A DNA stretch of 64,000 bases from Paenibacillus donghaensis (GTDB taxonomy: Bacteria; Bacillota; Bacilli; Paenibacillales; Paenibacillaceae). The position numbers and the translations under genes were made by a program. The stretch covers positions 4,774,001-4,838,000 of the forward strand of contig NZ_CP021780.1 of assembly GCF_002192415.1 (NCBI RefSeq), given 5' to 3'. The notes under the pieces were generated by a model that saw only the letters and a list, made by a program, of their open reading frames with translations, did no database searches and was not told the origin of the DNA. Below, piece after piece: positions 51,771 through 61,500 of this stretch. Every line of letters starts with the position of its first letter. Position 1 is the first letter of the stretch.

Positions 51771-51806
51771 GCTGTCTCTCTTGTAGAAATCTACTTCTGA
51801 GACAGC
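51771..51806. terminator. Hairpin between R3 and the DUF1349 gene
   Basis: GCTGTCTC / GAGACAGC outer stem with an inner GTAG-AAAT-CTAC stem lies 46 bp after the DUF1349 stop (minus strand). No T-run. Confidence 0.5.
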
Positions 51807-51852
51807 CCCAACGAATAACATCCATATAATTCTGTATGTAGCTGTTTGAGGC

Positions 51853-52458
51853 TTATTCGCCAGATCGGATATTCTTTACCGTCTTATTTATCAATGACAA
51901 GTTTTGAAAAATCCGCTCTCCGCCTTGGCCCGTTGGTGCCTGCGCTACAAGACCAACCTTAAGGGTCTTATCCACCGGCAAACTGAAGAATCGCATCATA
52001 TCAAACTTGATCCCATCAAGCGAATAATGGAAAGAGAATGCATTATCTACTCTTGCAACCTGTAGCCATACTGTATTCCCGTTAATATTGCAGCCATTGG
52101 CGTCATCTGAAGTATGATTGGTTACAACGCTAACTACAGCATGTGTATCAAAGTCTGTCTTTTCAAAGCATGCTTTGGCCCATACTTGAAAATCCTGCAT
52201 CACCATAATCGTCGCCGAATCATAAATATCCTTGAAATCATGCGAAACCTGAACACGCATAACAAAATCTCCGGTTACCTCTTTGTAATAAAATGGTGCA
52301 TTGCATAGGCTTTCCGGGGTAATTCCTGTTTCGGAAATGGCACCATTATTACAGAAGAAATCCGTTTCAGCTGGCGCTTCAATAATCAGTTTGTCAGCTA
52401 CAAAGTTTGCATTGCTTTTGTTAATCCACTCAAAATCATCAAAGATTGATTGTTTCAT
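51853..52458 (-). CDS. DUF1349 concanavalin-like domain protein
   Basis: A 201-residue single-domain protein of the DUF1349 family (beta-jelly-roll resembling glucanase folds). It starts with DDFEWINKSNANFVADKLII, has GDFVMRVQVSHDFKDIYDSA and ends with LVAQAPTGQGGERIFQNLSL. Members are found with glycoside-utilisation genes; some are annotated as regulators of enolase, without solid biochemical evidence. AAAGGAGAA precedes the ATG. It has no signal peptide. It is next to the isomerase gene, but separated by a terminator, so it is probably a single-gene unit. Confidence 0.8.
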   Translation of the reverse strand: MKQSIFDDFEWINKSNANFVADKLIIEAPAETDFFCNNGAISETGITPESLCNAPFYYKEVTGDFVMRVQVSHDFKDIYDSATIMVMQDFQVWAKACFEKTDFDTHAVVSVVTNHTSDDANGCNINGNTVWLQVARVDNAFSFHYSLDGIKFDMMRFFSLPVDKTLKVGLVAQAPTGQGGERIFQNLSLINKTVKNIRSGE

Positions 52459-52604
52459 TTGAAATTCTCCTTTGATTGTTTTTTATACCCTTGTAAGCAC
52501 TCTCTTTCTATTATACTTCTTCAGCTTGTTGGCGTTAATCCTAAATTACTAGCCTCTCCACTGTGTAAGCGGGAAGCGAATCTACAATCATTAAAAAGCA
52601 AGAA

Positions 52605-52643
52605 GGCTGTCCCCAGTCCTAGAAAATCGACTTGGGGGCAGCC
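52605..52643 (-). terminator. Terminator of the fourth sugar operon
   Basis: GGCTGCCCCCAAGTCGA / CTGGGGACAGCC on the minus strand, then TTCTTGCTTTTT, 7 bp after the isomerase stop. Confidence 0.75.
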
Positions 52644-52649
52644 CCGTTC

Positions 52650-53552
52650 TTATGGCGTCGGTACTACTACCGGATTAGGCACGAAGCTGCCGCCACGGCA
52701 ATACTTCAAATAATTCAGCGCATGGACTTGGCCAGTCATTTCAAGCTCGTCACGGTAAACAGGGTCATGCCAGCCCTCGATATCGATTGTGCCCTTGTAG
52801 CCGGCCTGGCGCAGGATGGTGATCACATCGACCCAGTTGGTATCCCCGAAGCCAGGGGTCCGGTCCCACACATAAGGCTTCGGACCATGGATGCCGTATT
52901 CCTTAATGATATCCCAGGCGATGGTGGCATCCTTGCCATGCACATGGAATACCTTGTCCACCCATTTGCGCAGCTGTGGAATCGGATCAATCAGTGCAAT
53001 CATCTGGTGGCAGGGCTCCCATTCCAGCCCCAGGTTGTCTGCCGGAACGGCATTGAACATCTTCTCCCAGGCTGAAGGATTGTGGGCAATGTTCCACTCG
53101 CCGCTCTGCCAGTTCCCGCCCATGGCGCAATTCTCAAAAGCAATCCGAAGACCCCGGTCAGCTGCTCTCTTCGCCAGTTCTCCGAACACCTCTGTAAACC
53201 TCGGTATGGACTCATCAATGAATAGGCCGGGCAGACGGCCGGTGAAGCCGCTTATAATATCTGTGCCGAATAAATGGGCATGATCAATCAAACGCTCCCA
53301 GCTGGCGAGTGTGTCGGCATTGTCGCCCGCAGCTGCGAGCGGATTGCCATAGATGCCAACGGAAGAGATGACGAAATCATGCTCAGCCGCCAGTTCCCTC
53401 AGTCTTGCAGCGGTTTCTACAAGATTGGTTTCGCCAGTGGTCTGCCAGAAATTCAGGTTAAACGATTCGAATCCATGCTGAACAATTTGCGGAATAACAG
53501 TGACGGCTTCTCCGCCACGTACGATCGTACCTATTCTCAACGTATCTTGCAT
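52650..53552 (-). CDS. Sugar phosphate isomerase/epimerase-type TIM-barrel protein
   Basis: A 300-residue AP-endonuclease-2-like TIM barrel (IolE/hydroxypyruvate-isomerase superfamily). Metal ligands are likely in IAFENCAMGG (Glu), LEWEPCHQM (Glu/His), VFHVHGKDA (His) and IDIEGWHDPVY (Glu). No signal peptide. ATG 53552 follows GGAGTGG; the frame extends to 53564. It is the last gene of the operon with LacI and the ABC receptor, so it probably acts on a sugar derived from the imported oligosaccharide. The exact reaction is unknown. Confidence 0.8.
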   Translation of the reverse strand: MQDTLRIGTIVRGGEAVTVIPQIVQHGFESFNLNFWQTTGETNLVETAARLRELAAEHDFVISSVGIYGNPLAAAGDNADTLASWERLIDHAHLFGTDIISGFTGRLPGLFIDESIPRFTEVFGELAKRAADRGLRIAFENCAMGGNWQSGEWNIAHNPSAWEKMFNAVPADNLGLEWEPCHQMIALIDPIPQLRKWVDKVFHVHGKDATIAWDIIKEYGIHGPKPYVWDRTPGFGDTNWVDVITILRQAGYKGTIDIEGWHDPVYRDELEMTGQVHALNYLKYCRGGSFVPNPVVVPTP

Positions 53553-53589
53553 AATGAATACCACTCCAATAACGGTTTATAGTCAGCTC

Positions 53590-54612
53590 TTAACGAGCTG
53601 TGATCATCTTGCAGGAGCCACGTTTGAGCAATACCGCATCGTAGACAATATGCTGATTGCCTGACTGCTCGGAAATCAGGTCAAACAGAACGCCCACGCT
53701 GGATAATGCCATTTCCGTACCCGGCTGGCTGATCGTATCCAGGGAAGGATGATAATATTCAGCCATCTCGATCCCGTCAAATCCAATGATGGAGATGTCA
53801 TCCGGGATAGACAGACCCGCGGTAAGCACAGCTTTGGCCGCACCGATCGCAATCGTGTCGGAAGCGGCAAAAATAGCCGTAAGTCCCTTGTTCTTGTTGA
53901 GCAGTTTTCGTGCGGCGTTAAATCCCGAGCTGGGGCTGTATTCACAATCCTCAACCAGCCCGGCATCATAGGGCAGCCCCTGCTCTTCCAATGCTTTTTT
54001 GTAGCCCAAATACCGGCGGTTACCCGTGGTTTCATCCAATAAAGGAGACTTAGCCAGGAAACCGATATTCCTGTGCCCGAGTGAGATCAAATAATTGGTA
54101 GCCTTATACGCCTCCCTCAATTCATTAATGATGACACTGGAGAAGATGGCAGGGTCCACCTGCTGCGTGGAGGTGATCGTCGTCAGCACAAAAGGAATCG
54201 TCAGTTGCTTGAACTTCTCTTCGGAATGGTTATAGGTTCCGCCCATAAAGATAATCCCGCACAGATTCTTCTCCTTCGCCAATTGAATCGCTGCATTGAT
54301 CTCATCCGTTCCATCCTCTACCTGCTGGATAAGAAACGGGTAACCCCGCAGATTGACCTGCCGTTCGATTTCTCTGATCATATTGGCGAAGAAGGGATTG
54401 GTAATCCCCTTGACCATGAGTGCAATGTTCTTGGATTGCGTAGTTTTCAAATTCTGCGCGTTGGAATTGGGAATATAATTGTATTCCTTGACCACATTCA
54501 GAACCCTCTCCCGTGTTTCCTTGCTCACCAGTCCCTTATTGTTGATCACCCTGGAGACCGTCGAGATGCCAACACCGGAAATCCGCGCGATATCCTTGAT
54601 ATTCACGTTCAC
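53590..54612 (-). CDS. LacI-family transcriptional regulator
   Basis: A 340-residue repressor. The helix-turn-helix IKDIARISGVGISTVSRVIN spans residues 5-24 with the hinge NSNAQNLK, followed by a periplasmic-binding-like sensor domain (NIALMVKGITNPFFANMIRE; CGIIFMGGTYNHSEE). It lies in the operon between the sugar receptor and the isomerase. Its probable operators are the two identical inverted ATGGAAACGTTTCTAT sites at 58277-58294 and 58477-58492, which flank the divergent promoters of this cluster. The inducer is expected to be an imported oligosaccharide. Confidence 0.9.
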   Translation of the reverse strand: MNVNIKDIARISGVGISTVSRVINNKGLVSKETRERVLNVVKEYNYIPNSNAQNLKTTQSKNIALMVKGITNPFFANMIREIERQVNLRGYPFLIQQVEDGTDEINAAIQLAKEKNLCGIIFMGGTYNHSEEKFKQLTIPFVLTTITSTQQVDPAIFSSVIINELREAYKATNYLISLGHRNIGFLAKSPLLDETTGNRRYLGYKKALEEQGLPYDAGLVEDCEYSPSSGFNAARKLLNKNKGLTAIFAASDTIAIGAAKAVLTAGLSIPDDISIIGFDGIEMAEYYHPSLDTISQPGTEMALSSVGVLFDLISEQSGNQHIVYDAVLLKRGSCKMITAR

Positions 54613-54636
54613 TATACTCCCCCATTTACGGGTAAA

Positions 54637-54660
54637 GGAGCTATATATAACTATAGCTCC
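54637..54660 (-). promoter_or_regulatory. Intercistronic hairpin between receptor and LacI
   Basis: GGAGCTATA / TATAGCTCC with a 6-nt loop lies between the receptor stop and the LacI start. On the minus strand it is followed by TTTACC; it may reduce read-through into lacI and protect the receptor mRNA. Confidence 0.6.
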
Positions 54661-54680
54661 CTCACATCTTTTAACTTGCT

Positions 54681-56255
54681 TTAGTTGACAGGTACAAATT
54701 CTGCCAATTGCTTCTGTACTTCGGCAATGACCTTGTCAATTCCTGCTTTTTTCAGTTGATTGCGGTAATCCGCAACTGCTTCTTTAGGGGCTTTGCTTGT
54801 TTTGCCAAGCATCAGCTGGATACCAAGCTGTGAATTCACGTTGGAGATGGCGGCAATTTCCGTAGTCACATTCGCCGGATCAAAGCTAAAACCATTGTAT
54901 GGATCATCAATCGCCACTTTATCCCATTCAGCGAACAAGGTGTTGCGGACAGGATTTTCCGTATCACTTGGAACCACGAATTTGTCATTTCTCAAAGACC
55001 AGGCAGCGAAACCTCCGCCGTCCTTCTTTTCATCAAAGCCTGGAGGGTTCTTCTTGACTCCGTCTTCCATGACGTATTGTACGCCTTCCATGCCGTATTG
55101 AATGAGGTTGTAATAGCTCTCATCGGTCATAAACTTCTCAATGACCATCAGAGCACGTTCCGGATTGGATGAATTGGTGCTGATCACGGTCGAGTTGTCT
55201 ACGCCCATCTTGCGTTTGATTTTCTTGTTGGCCTCAGCGAATGTGAAGAAGTAAGGATCTGAATCCGGCTGCGCCAGTAAATCTGCTCCATATTGGCCGA
55301 TCCAGTCCTGGGCATGAGTCAAATAACCTGCGGAGTTTGCTGCCCGGAAGTTATCCTTGCTACCAAGGGTTGCGGACAGAACATCTTTACTCCAATAGCC
55401 TTTATCCGCCCACTCGCGCATCTTCACAGCCCAATCCTCAAATTCCTGGGTGTAGGCCGGATGGAAGACCGTTTTGTAGTCTTCTGGACTTTTGGTCACC
55501 AGATTCAGTTCATTCAAGGAAATGCCAGGTGCATTCAGCCACATATCCGTGGTGTCTACCAGCATTCTGAACATATTCGCCGCATCTTCAGCTTTGCCGT
55601 TCATCGGCGGGAAGGATTCATTGGCAACCACATTATCCATATATTTAACGAGATCATCAATAGAGGTGATTTTTTCCATTCCGTATTTCTTCAGCAAGTC
55701 AGAACGGTAAGCATAACCGGCAGGAGTATACTCGCTGTAAAGACTCGGAACACCATAAATCTTGCCTTTATATTTGGTATTTTCCCAGACACTTGCAGGA
55801 ATTTCCGCCTTCAACTTAGGAGCAACTGTGTCAAGCATCTCGGTGATGTCCACCAGAGCGTCTTCACTTGCCAATGTAAAGTAGGAAACCGGAGCTCCAG
55901 GAGAAGCATGCGACATATCAAACTTTTCACCTGAAGCGAACAACAGCGGGTATTTGGTAGCAATATCGGGCCAATCAATATACTTCACTTCAAGGGTAGC
56001 GTTCAGATCAGCCTTCAGCTTTTTATTAATCTCAGCCAGAATTTCCTTGTTCCGAACCCCTTCACTGCCCCACAGGTAGTAGACCAAATTCGCTTCTTTC
56101 GATGTGTCCACACCACCAGTGTTCGTAGTAGTTTCTGGAGTTCCAGTAGTTGCTGGAGAAGTGCTGGTCTCATTATTCTTGGATGAACAGGCTGTCAATA
56201 CCCCGCTAAGCATGAGGACAGCGATTAAAGAAGACATAATTTTTTTACCTTTCAT
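54681..56255 (-). CDS. Oligosaccharide ABC substrate-binding lipoprotein
   Basis: A 524-residue receptor. The signal peptide MKGKKIMSSLIAVLMLSGVL ends in TAC, the lipidated Cys, followed by a Thr/Ser-rich linker and the two-lobed body (EVKYIDWPDIATKYPLLFAS, AAISNVNSQLGIQLMLGKTS). AGGGAGG precedes the ATG. Within this cluster (phosphorylase, GH3, LacI) it corresponds to the position of the Listeria sophorooligosaccharide-binding protein, so beta-1,2-glucooligosaccharides are the favoured ligand; this is inference. Confidence 0.86.
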   Translation of the reverse strand: MKGKKIMSSLIAVLMLSGVLTACSSKNNETSTSPATTGTPETTTNTGGVDTSKEANLVYYLWGSEGVRNKEILAEINKKLKADLNATLEVKYIDWPDIATKYPLLFASGEKFDMSHASPGAPVSYFTLASEDALVDITEMLDTVAPKLKAEIPASVWENTKYKGKIYGVPSLYSEYTPAGYAYRSDLLKKYGMEKITSIDDLVKYMDNVVANESFPPMNGKAEDAANMFRMLVDTTDMWLNAPGISLNELNLVTKSPEDYKTVFHPAYTQEFEDWAVKMREWADKGYWSKDVLSATLGSKDNFRAANSAGYLTHAQDWIGQYGADLLAQPDSDPYFFTFAEANKKIKRKMGVDNSTVISTNSSNPERALMVIEKFMTDESYYNLIQYGMEGVQYVMEDGVKKNPPGFDEKKDGGGFAAWSLRNDKFVVPSDTENPVRNTLFAEWDKVAIDDPYNGFSFDPANVTTEIAAISNVNSQLGIQLMLGKTSKAPKEAVADYRNQLKKAGIDKVIAEVQKQLAEFVPVN

Positions 56256-56330
56256 TAGGTAAGCCTCCCTTTTCTTTTCTATTTATGAATCTTTCATTTA
56301 TAATAAACGCCCCCTAAGGGAAGACGTCCA

Positions 56331-57224
56331 TTAACCCTTTACAGCCCCGATGGTAAGGCCAGTTACGAAATAACGCTGCACGAATGGATACAGAAGAATG
56401 ATTGGCCCCGTGGCCAGAACAGCAGTTGCCATCTTGATGGATTGCGTCGGAAGATCAGCCGTATTAATAACAGCCCCCGAGTTGATCAGATTCCCAAGGT
56501 TGGTCTGGTTGACCATTCGCTGCAAAAAGTATTGGAGCGGATATTTGGCGGGAGTATCCATATACAACATCCCGTTATACCACTCATTCCAGAAGCCCAG
56601 AGCCGAGAACAGGCCAATGGTAGCCAGGGAAGGAACCGCCAAGGGAACAAAGATCCGCCAGTAGATATGGAAGTCGCCTGCACCGTCAATGGTAGCGGAT
56701 TCATATAAGGAATCGGGAATCGCCTTCATGAAATTGCGCATCAGGAAGATGGACCAGGCGCCTACCACTGCCGGCAGAATCATGGCGAACAAGCTGTCCT
56801 TCAGATGGAGGTGCTTGACCATCAGAATGTACGTTGGGATCAAGCCGCCGCTAAAGAGCGTCGTGAAGTAAATCAAGAAGGAAAAGAAGTTGCGGTATTT
56901 GAAATCCTTGCGGTTGAGCACAAACCCGGCCATCGACATCATAAACAGTCCAAGCACGGTCCCGATTACGGTGATAAAAATAGTTACCTGGTAAGCATTC
57001 ACCAGTTGGGTAGAATTGCTAAGCAGCATCTCATAAGCTTTGAAGGAAAATTCCTTCGGCAGCAGCTTGTAGCCCTCGCGGACGATTTCCTGCTCATTCA
57101 TGAACGAGGAGGAGATCATTAGAGCAAAAGGAAATACACAAATCAGCGCAAAGACGGTGATGCAAACATAGCTGATCCCTTTAATTAAGATACTGCCGGA
57201 GTCCTGTTTGGTTGTATTTTCCAT
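56331..57224 (-). CDS. Oligosaccharide ABC permease, LplC type
   Basis: A 297-residue permease with EAA loop ESATIDGAGDFHIYWRIFVP and the C-terminal PFVQRYFVTGLTIGAVKG. ATG 57224 follows AGGGGTGAG; a GTG at 57233 lies within the ribosome site. It forms the pore with the LplB-type protein encoded upstream, from which it is separated by repeat copy F. The start sequence MENTTKQDSGSILIKGISYV is hydrophilic before helix 1. Confidence 0.87.
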   Translation of the reverse strand: MENTTKQDSGSILIKGISYVCITVFALICVFPFALMISSSFMNEQEIVREGYKLLPKEFSFKAYEMLLSNSTQLVNAYQVTIFITVIGTVLGLFMMSMAGFVLNRKDFKYRNFFSFLIYFTTLFSGGLIPTYILMVKHLHLKDSLFAMILPAVVGAWSIFLMRNFMKAIPDSLYESATIDGAGDFHIYWRIFVPLAVPSLATIGLFSALGFWNEWYNGMLYMDTPAKYPLQYFLQRMVNQTNLGNLINSGAVINTADLPTQSIKMATAVLATGPIILLYPFVQRYFVTGLTIGAVKG

Positions 57225-57253
57225 TATTCTCACCCCTGTTTCTTATCTGGACC

Positions 57254-57300
57254 AAGTAGAAACGGCTTATAGCGCAAAGCCTATGAATTCTTATATTTTT
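57254..57300. repeat. Dispersed AGAAACGG-family element, copy F, between two permease genes
   Basis: AAGTAGAAACGGC, then TTATAGCGCAAAGCC, then TATGAATTCTTATATTTTT, ending at the stop codon of the upstream permease. It has the head and tail of copies C and D but lacks the CCGTTTCT arm, which may be the reason it is tolerated inside an operon. Confidence 0.6.
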
Positions 57301-58234
57301 AGAATAATGCGCTGTCCGGTTCAACCTTGCGTACGATAAAGTTAACCACCAGCACCAGAATCAGACCGAATAAGGATTGGTAGAAGCCCACTGCCGCACC
57401 CATGGAGAAGTTGAACTGCCCTACCAAGGAACGGAAGACATACGTATCAATGATATCCGTCTGCGGATACAGCACGGAGTTGGTACCGATCAGGTTATAG
57501 AACAGGTCGAAGGAGCCTTTGAGAATCCCGCCCATCCCGAACAGCAGCAGCAGAATAAAGGTTGGCTTCAGAATGGGCAAGGTCATGTACCGAATCCGCT
57601 GCCAGGTGGTGGCCCCATCCATATAGGCTGCCTCATACAAATCATGATTAATTCCTGTAATAGTTGCCAGATAGACGATCATGCCGTAGCCGGTTCCGGC
57701 CCAGATTTTGAAGGCTACAATGATATATTTCCAGATGCCCGGATCAGAGTAGAACTCGTAACGGTCCAGCCCGGCGCTCGCAAACATTGTATTAATAAAC
57801 CCGGAGTTGAAATTGAAGATATTGTAGGCAAATACACCGACGATAACCATGGAAATGAAGTTGGGAAGTAGAATGACCGACTGGGAGACCTTCTTGAACC
57901 ATTTGCCCGATATTTCGGACAGCATAATGGCAAACACAATTTGAATGACATTGCCCAAGACGAGGAAGACAAGATTATAGAGCAGTGTATTTTTCGTAAT
58001 ATTCCAGAGATCACCATTCTGAATCAAGAACTCGAAGTTCTTCATCCCGATGAAATTACTTCCAAAAATACCCTTATTGAGATTGTAATCCACAAATGCA
58101 ACATATGCCCCAGGCATTACCGCATAGTTAAAGATCACGAAATACAGTATCACAGGCAGCAGCATGAGAAAAAGAATTTTGTTCTTTATCAACTCCCTGA
58201 CAATATTCCCACCTGTATGCTTTAATCTTGTCAA
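57299..58234 (-). CDS. Oligosaccharide ABC permease, LplB type
   Basis: A 311-residue permease. Helix 1 is ILFLMLLPVILYFVIFNYAV and the EAA loop is EAAYMDGATTWQRIRYMTLP. TTG 58234 is preferred because GGAGGTGGG lies just before it; the frame also opens with a TTG at 58249 that would include the ribosome site. It is the first gene of the five-gene operon. Its promoter region carries a LacI operator and a cre-like sequence overlapping the -35. Confidence 0.87.
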   Translation of the reverse strand: MTRLKHTGGNIVRELIKNKILFLMLLPVILYFVIFNYAVMPGAYVAFVDYNLNKGIFGSNFIGMKNFEFLIQNGDLWNITKNTLLYNLVFLVLGNVIQIVFAIMLSEISGKWFKKVSQSVILLPNFISMVIVGVFAYNIFNFNSGFINTMFASAGLDRYEFYSDPGIWKYIIVAFKIWAGTGYGMIVYLATITGINHDLYEAAYMDGATTWQRIRYMTLPILKPTFILLLLFGMGGILKGSFDLFYNLIGTNSVLYPQTDIIDTYVFRSLVGQFNFSMGAAVGFYQSLFGLILVLVVNFIVRKVEPDSALF

Positions 58235-58276
58235 TGATCCCACCTCCAATTTAACGATAAAGAGCGTACCGGACGG

Positions 58277-58350
58277 TATAGAAACGTTTCCATCATTTAT
58301 TTGTGAATCCCCTTGCGAAGAGCATACTCCCGAAATGTATGCGCTGTCAA
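58277..58350 (-). promoter_or_regulatory. Promoter, LacI operator and cre-like site of the ABC operon
   Basis: Minus-strand TTGACA (58350-58345) and TATGCT (58326-58321) are separated by 18 bp. The operator TAGAAACGTTTCCA (58279-58292), containing GAAACGTTTC, lies about 20-35 bp downstream of the expected transcription start. TGTATGCGCTGTCA (58336-58349) matches the cre consensus with one mismatch and overlaps the -35. Confidence 0.72.
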
Positions 58351-58432
58351 TTATTATTATTTATAATTTTCAAGGACTATTATTACACTTTATCCGTGAA
58401 ATGTTCAAAAAAAGCCATTATTCCAATGATTA

Positions 58433-58492
58433 TTGACAATTTTCAGGCTTGGTACTAATATCGAGGTGTATCAATAATGGAAACGTTTCTAT
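58433..58492 (+). promoter_or_regulatory. Promoter and LacI operator of the phosphorylase/GH3 operon
   Basis: TTGACA (58433-58438) and TAATAT (58456-58461) are spaced 17 bp. The operator TGGAAACGTTTCTA (58479-58492) lies just after the expected transcription start, a typical repressing position. It is the inverted copy of the operator at 58277-58294, with 16 identical bases. Confidence 0.75.
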
Positions 58493-58554
58493 TGTTTATT
58501 CATTCCCTATTCCCTTTACATGTCATATCCATGCACTGGAAAGAGAGGGTTGTT

Positions 58555-61500
58555 ATGATCTTCACACAACAAACCAACATAATTACTTTGATTCGCGATG
58601 ATTTCAGGTACCATTTCCTGCCAACAGGAGACATCTTCGAATTCACCCATGCGCCATTCCTCATCAATCAGTTCCAAGGAAATCCAATGGATGGCTCGGC
58701 CAACAATATTTATCTGCGTGTGCATACGGCGCAAGGCATTGACAGCTATCCTCTGCTCGGAATCCGTTCCGGCTCCAAGCTGTCTTATAACCACGAACGG
58801 CTGATCTTCGATGGCTCTATAGAAACGATTAATTATCGTGTAACTTTTGCTCCTGCTGCGGATGGAATTTGGTTCTGGCATATCCAGCTCTCGGGAAACG
58901 GGGAAACGGTTGATGTGATCTATGGACAGGATATCGGAGTCGCTGAACAAGGCGGCGTGTTGTCCAATGAGCTGTATATGAGTCAATATCTCGATCACAG
59001 CATTTGGGAAGGTGCCCACGGCTATGCCGTATGCTCACGCCAGAACCAGCCGCAGGGCACTGCTTTTCCTTATCTGCAGCAAGGTGTGCTGGGGACCCGG
59101 GCAGTTGGCTATTCAACGGACGGCATGCAGTTCTTCGGCTTATCCTATAAGGCCACGCATATTCCCCAAGTCCTGCACAGCGGCCTGCCCTGCCAGAATT
59201 ATCAATATGAGCTATCCTATACGGGTTTGCAAACAGAGCAAATACAGCTGACGGGGCCCGTCCAGTTTGCCTTCTATGGCCTTTTCCGCCCGACTCATCC
59301 TGCTGCAGTAACCTCACTTGAATTTCAGTCCGAGCTGCAGGCAGCTTATGCCGCGATAGATTGGAACCGGAGTGATACTGTGCAGGACGGTGAGGCGCCT
59401 AAGCTCAGTGGTGAAATTGGCCAGCCCTATGTTTCTCCCCAGTGGTCGCAGGCTGAGATTGATGCGGCTTATCCTGAACGCAAGCTTGAAGAATACCAGG
59501 ATGGTGAGCTGTTGTCCTTCTTCACCTTGGACCACGTCCATGTCGTTCTGCAGCCGAAGGAACTCTTGGTTGAACGTCCGCACGGGCATATCATCACAAC
59601 CCTATTGGACAACAAGCAAGTGAATACCAACCTGATTACATCCACCAATTATATGTACGGTATCTTCAACGGGCAGACGGTGGTGGGCAATACCTCTTTT
59701 CATAAGCTGCTCTCCACCCCGCGCGGTCTGCTGAATATTCTCAAAAATACCGGACAGCGCATCTATATCCGCCAGGAGGGTGTCTATCAGATCCTCACCC
59801 TGCCGGCGGCTTACGAGATGGGTGTTAACTGTGCCAAATGGCATTACAAGCTGAATGACGATACCTTGACGGTCACCAGCTTTGCCGCAGCCAATCAACC
59901 GGATATTGTTCTGCAGGTCCAGTCCAAGCTAGGCAGATCCTACGATTGCCTGGTTACCAGCCAGCTTGTAGTGGGAGAACATGAATTCCAGCGTCCGGTG
60001 AGAGTCAGCGCCGACAACGGAATTCTGCAGATTTCGCCAGATGAAGATGCGTGGCGGAATAATCCTTATCCCGGCCTGCATTATGACATTCAATTGCCGG
60101 ACACCGCGTACACTTTCGGCGATGACCGGATGTTCTATACAGATGGCCTGCCGCGCAACGGGACTCTGCTTACAATTTCGATAGCGCAGTCCTCTGGCTT
60201 CCAGCTTGTGATGCAGGGAAGATTAGGGCACACGGAGAGCCTCCCGCTGCTGTCTCCCTACACCTTGGAAACCGAAGCAGCACAGTACAGAGCATTCTTT
60301 GAGGCCTTCACCTCCCGCTTCCAGCTCCAGATTGAAGGAGCGGAACAGGTACGGATTGATACTATGAATGAAACCGTATGGTGGTATACGCATAATGCGA
60401 TGACCCATTTTATTGTGCCGCATGGCCTTGAGCAGCCGGGCGGGGCAGCATGGGGCACACGGGATGTGTGCCAGGGACCGATGGAGTATTTCCTGATGAC
60501 CCAGCATTATGAATTGGCCCGAAACGTACTGCTGGAGATTTACGCCCACCAGCTGTGGGAGAGCCGGGAGTGGCCGCAATGGTTTATGTTCGATCAGCAT
60601 CCGGTCCAGTCGCATGAATGGCATGGCGATGTTGTACTATGGCCGCTTAAATGCATCGGCGATTATATTATGGCTACAGGAGACCACTCGATTCTCCATG
60701 AAGAGGTTGCCTACCGCCATCAGGCAGATGCCCTGCCGAGCCGGCAGGCCGAATCCGTTCTGGAGCATGTCAGAGCAGCTGTAGAAACAATCTGCAAGCG
60801 CTTCCTTCCAGGCACAGCCCTGATCAATTATGCCGGAGGCGACTGGGATGATACCCTGCAGCCTGCCGATGAAGCAATGAAGACCAAGCTGGTGAGCGCC
60901 TGGACTGTTGCTCTGGCCTTCCAGGTCATCCGCAACCTGTCGCAGGTTACAGCAGTCGATCCTGAATTCTCCGCCAGACTTGCCGGGATGGCTGAGGAGA
61001 TGAAGGCTTCCTTCGAGACCTTGCTGATCAAGGATGATGTCATTGCCGGGTTCGCTTACTTCCAAGACGCGGAGACTATCGAATATATGCTTCATCCGCA
61101 GGACAATCATACCGGCATCCACTATCGCCTGCTGCCGATGACACGCAGCATTATTGCCGAACTGGTGGACCCTGGGCAGGCGGCAGCCAATCTGCGTCTG
61201 ATCGATGAGCACCTGAGTTGCCCGGATGGCGTGCGGCTGATGGACCGTCCGGCCCGCTATGAAGGCGGCGTAAGCACCATCTTCCGCCGCGCCGAGCAGG
61301 CTGCCAGCGTCGGCCGTGAAATCAGCTTACAATATGTTCATGCCCATATCCGCTATCTTGAAGCCGCCGCCAAGCTGGGCGAAGCGGACCGTGCCTGGGA
61401 AGGTCTGTTCCAGATCAATCCGATCAACATCCGCGACAGCGTCCCTAATGCGCAGCTGCGTCAGAGCAATATGTATTTCAGCAGTTCGGACGGGGATTTC

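Noticed and set aside
51615..51821. 68-codon frame on the minus strand
   Set aside because: It lies entirely inside array R3 and the adjacent hairpin; the peptide reflects repeat sequence, with no ribosome site.
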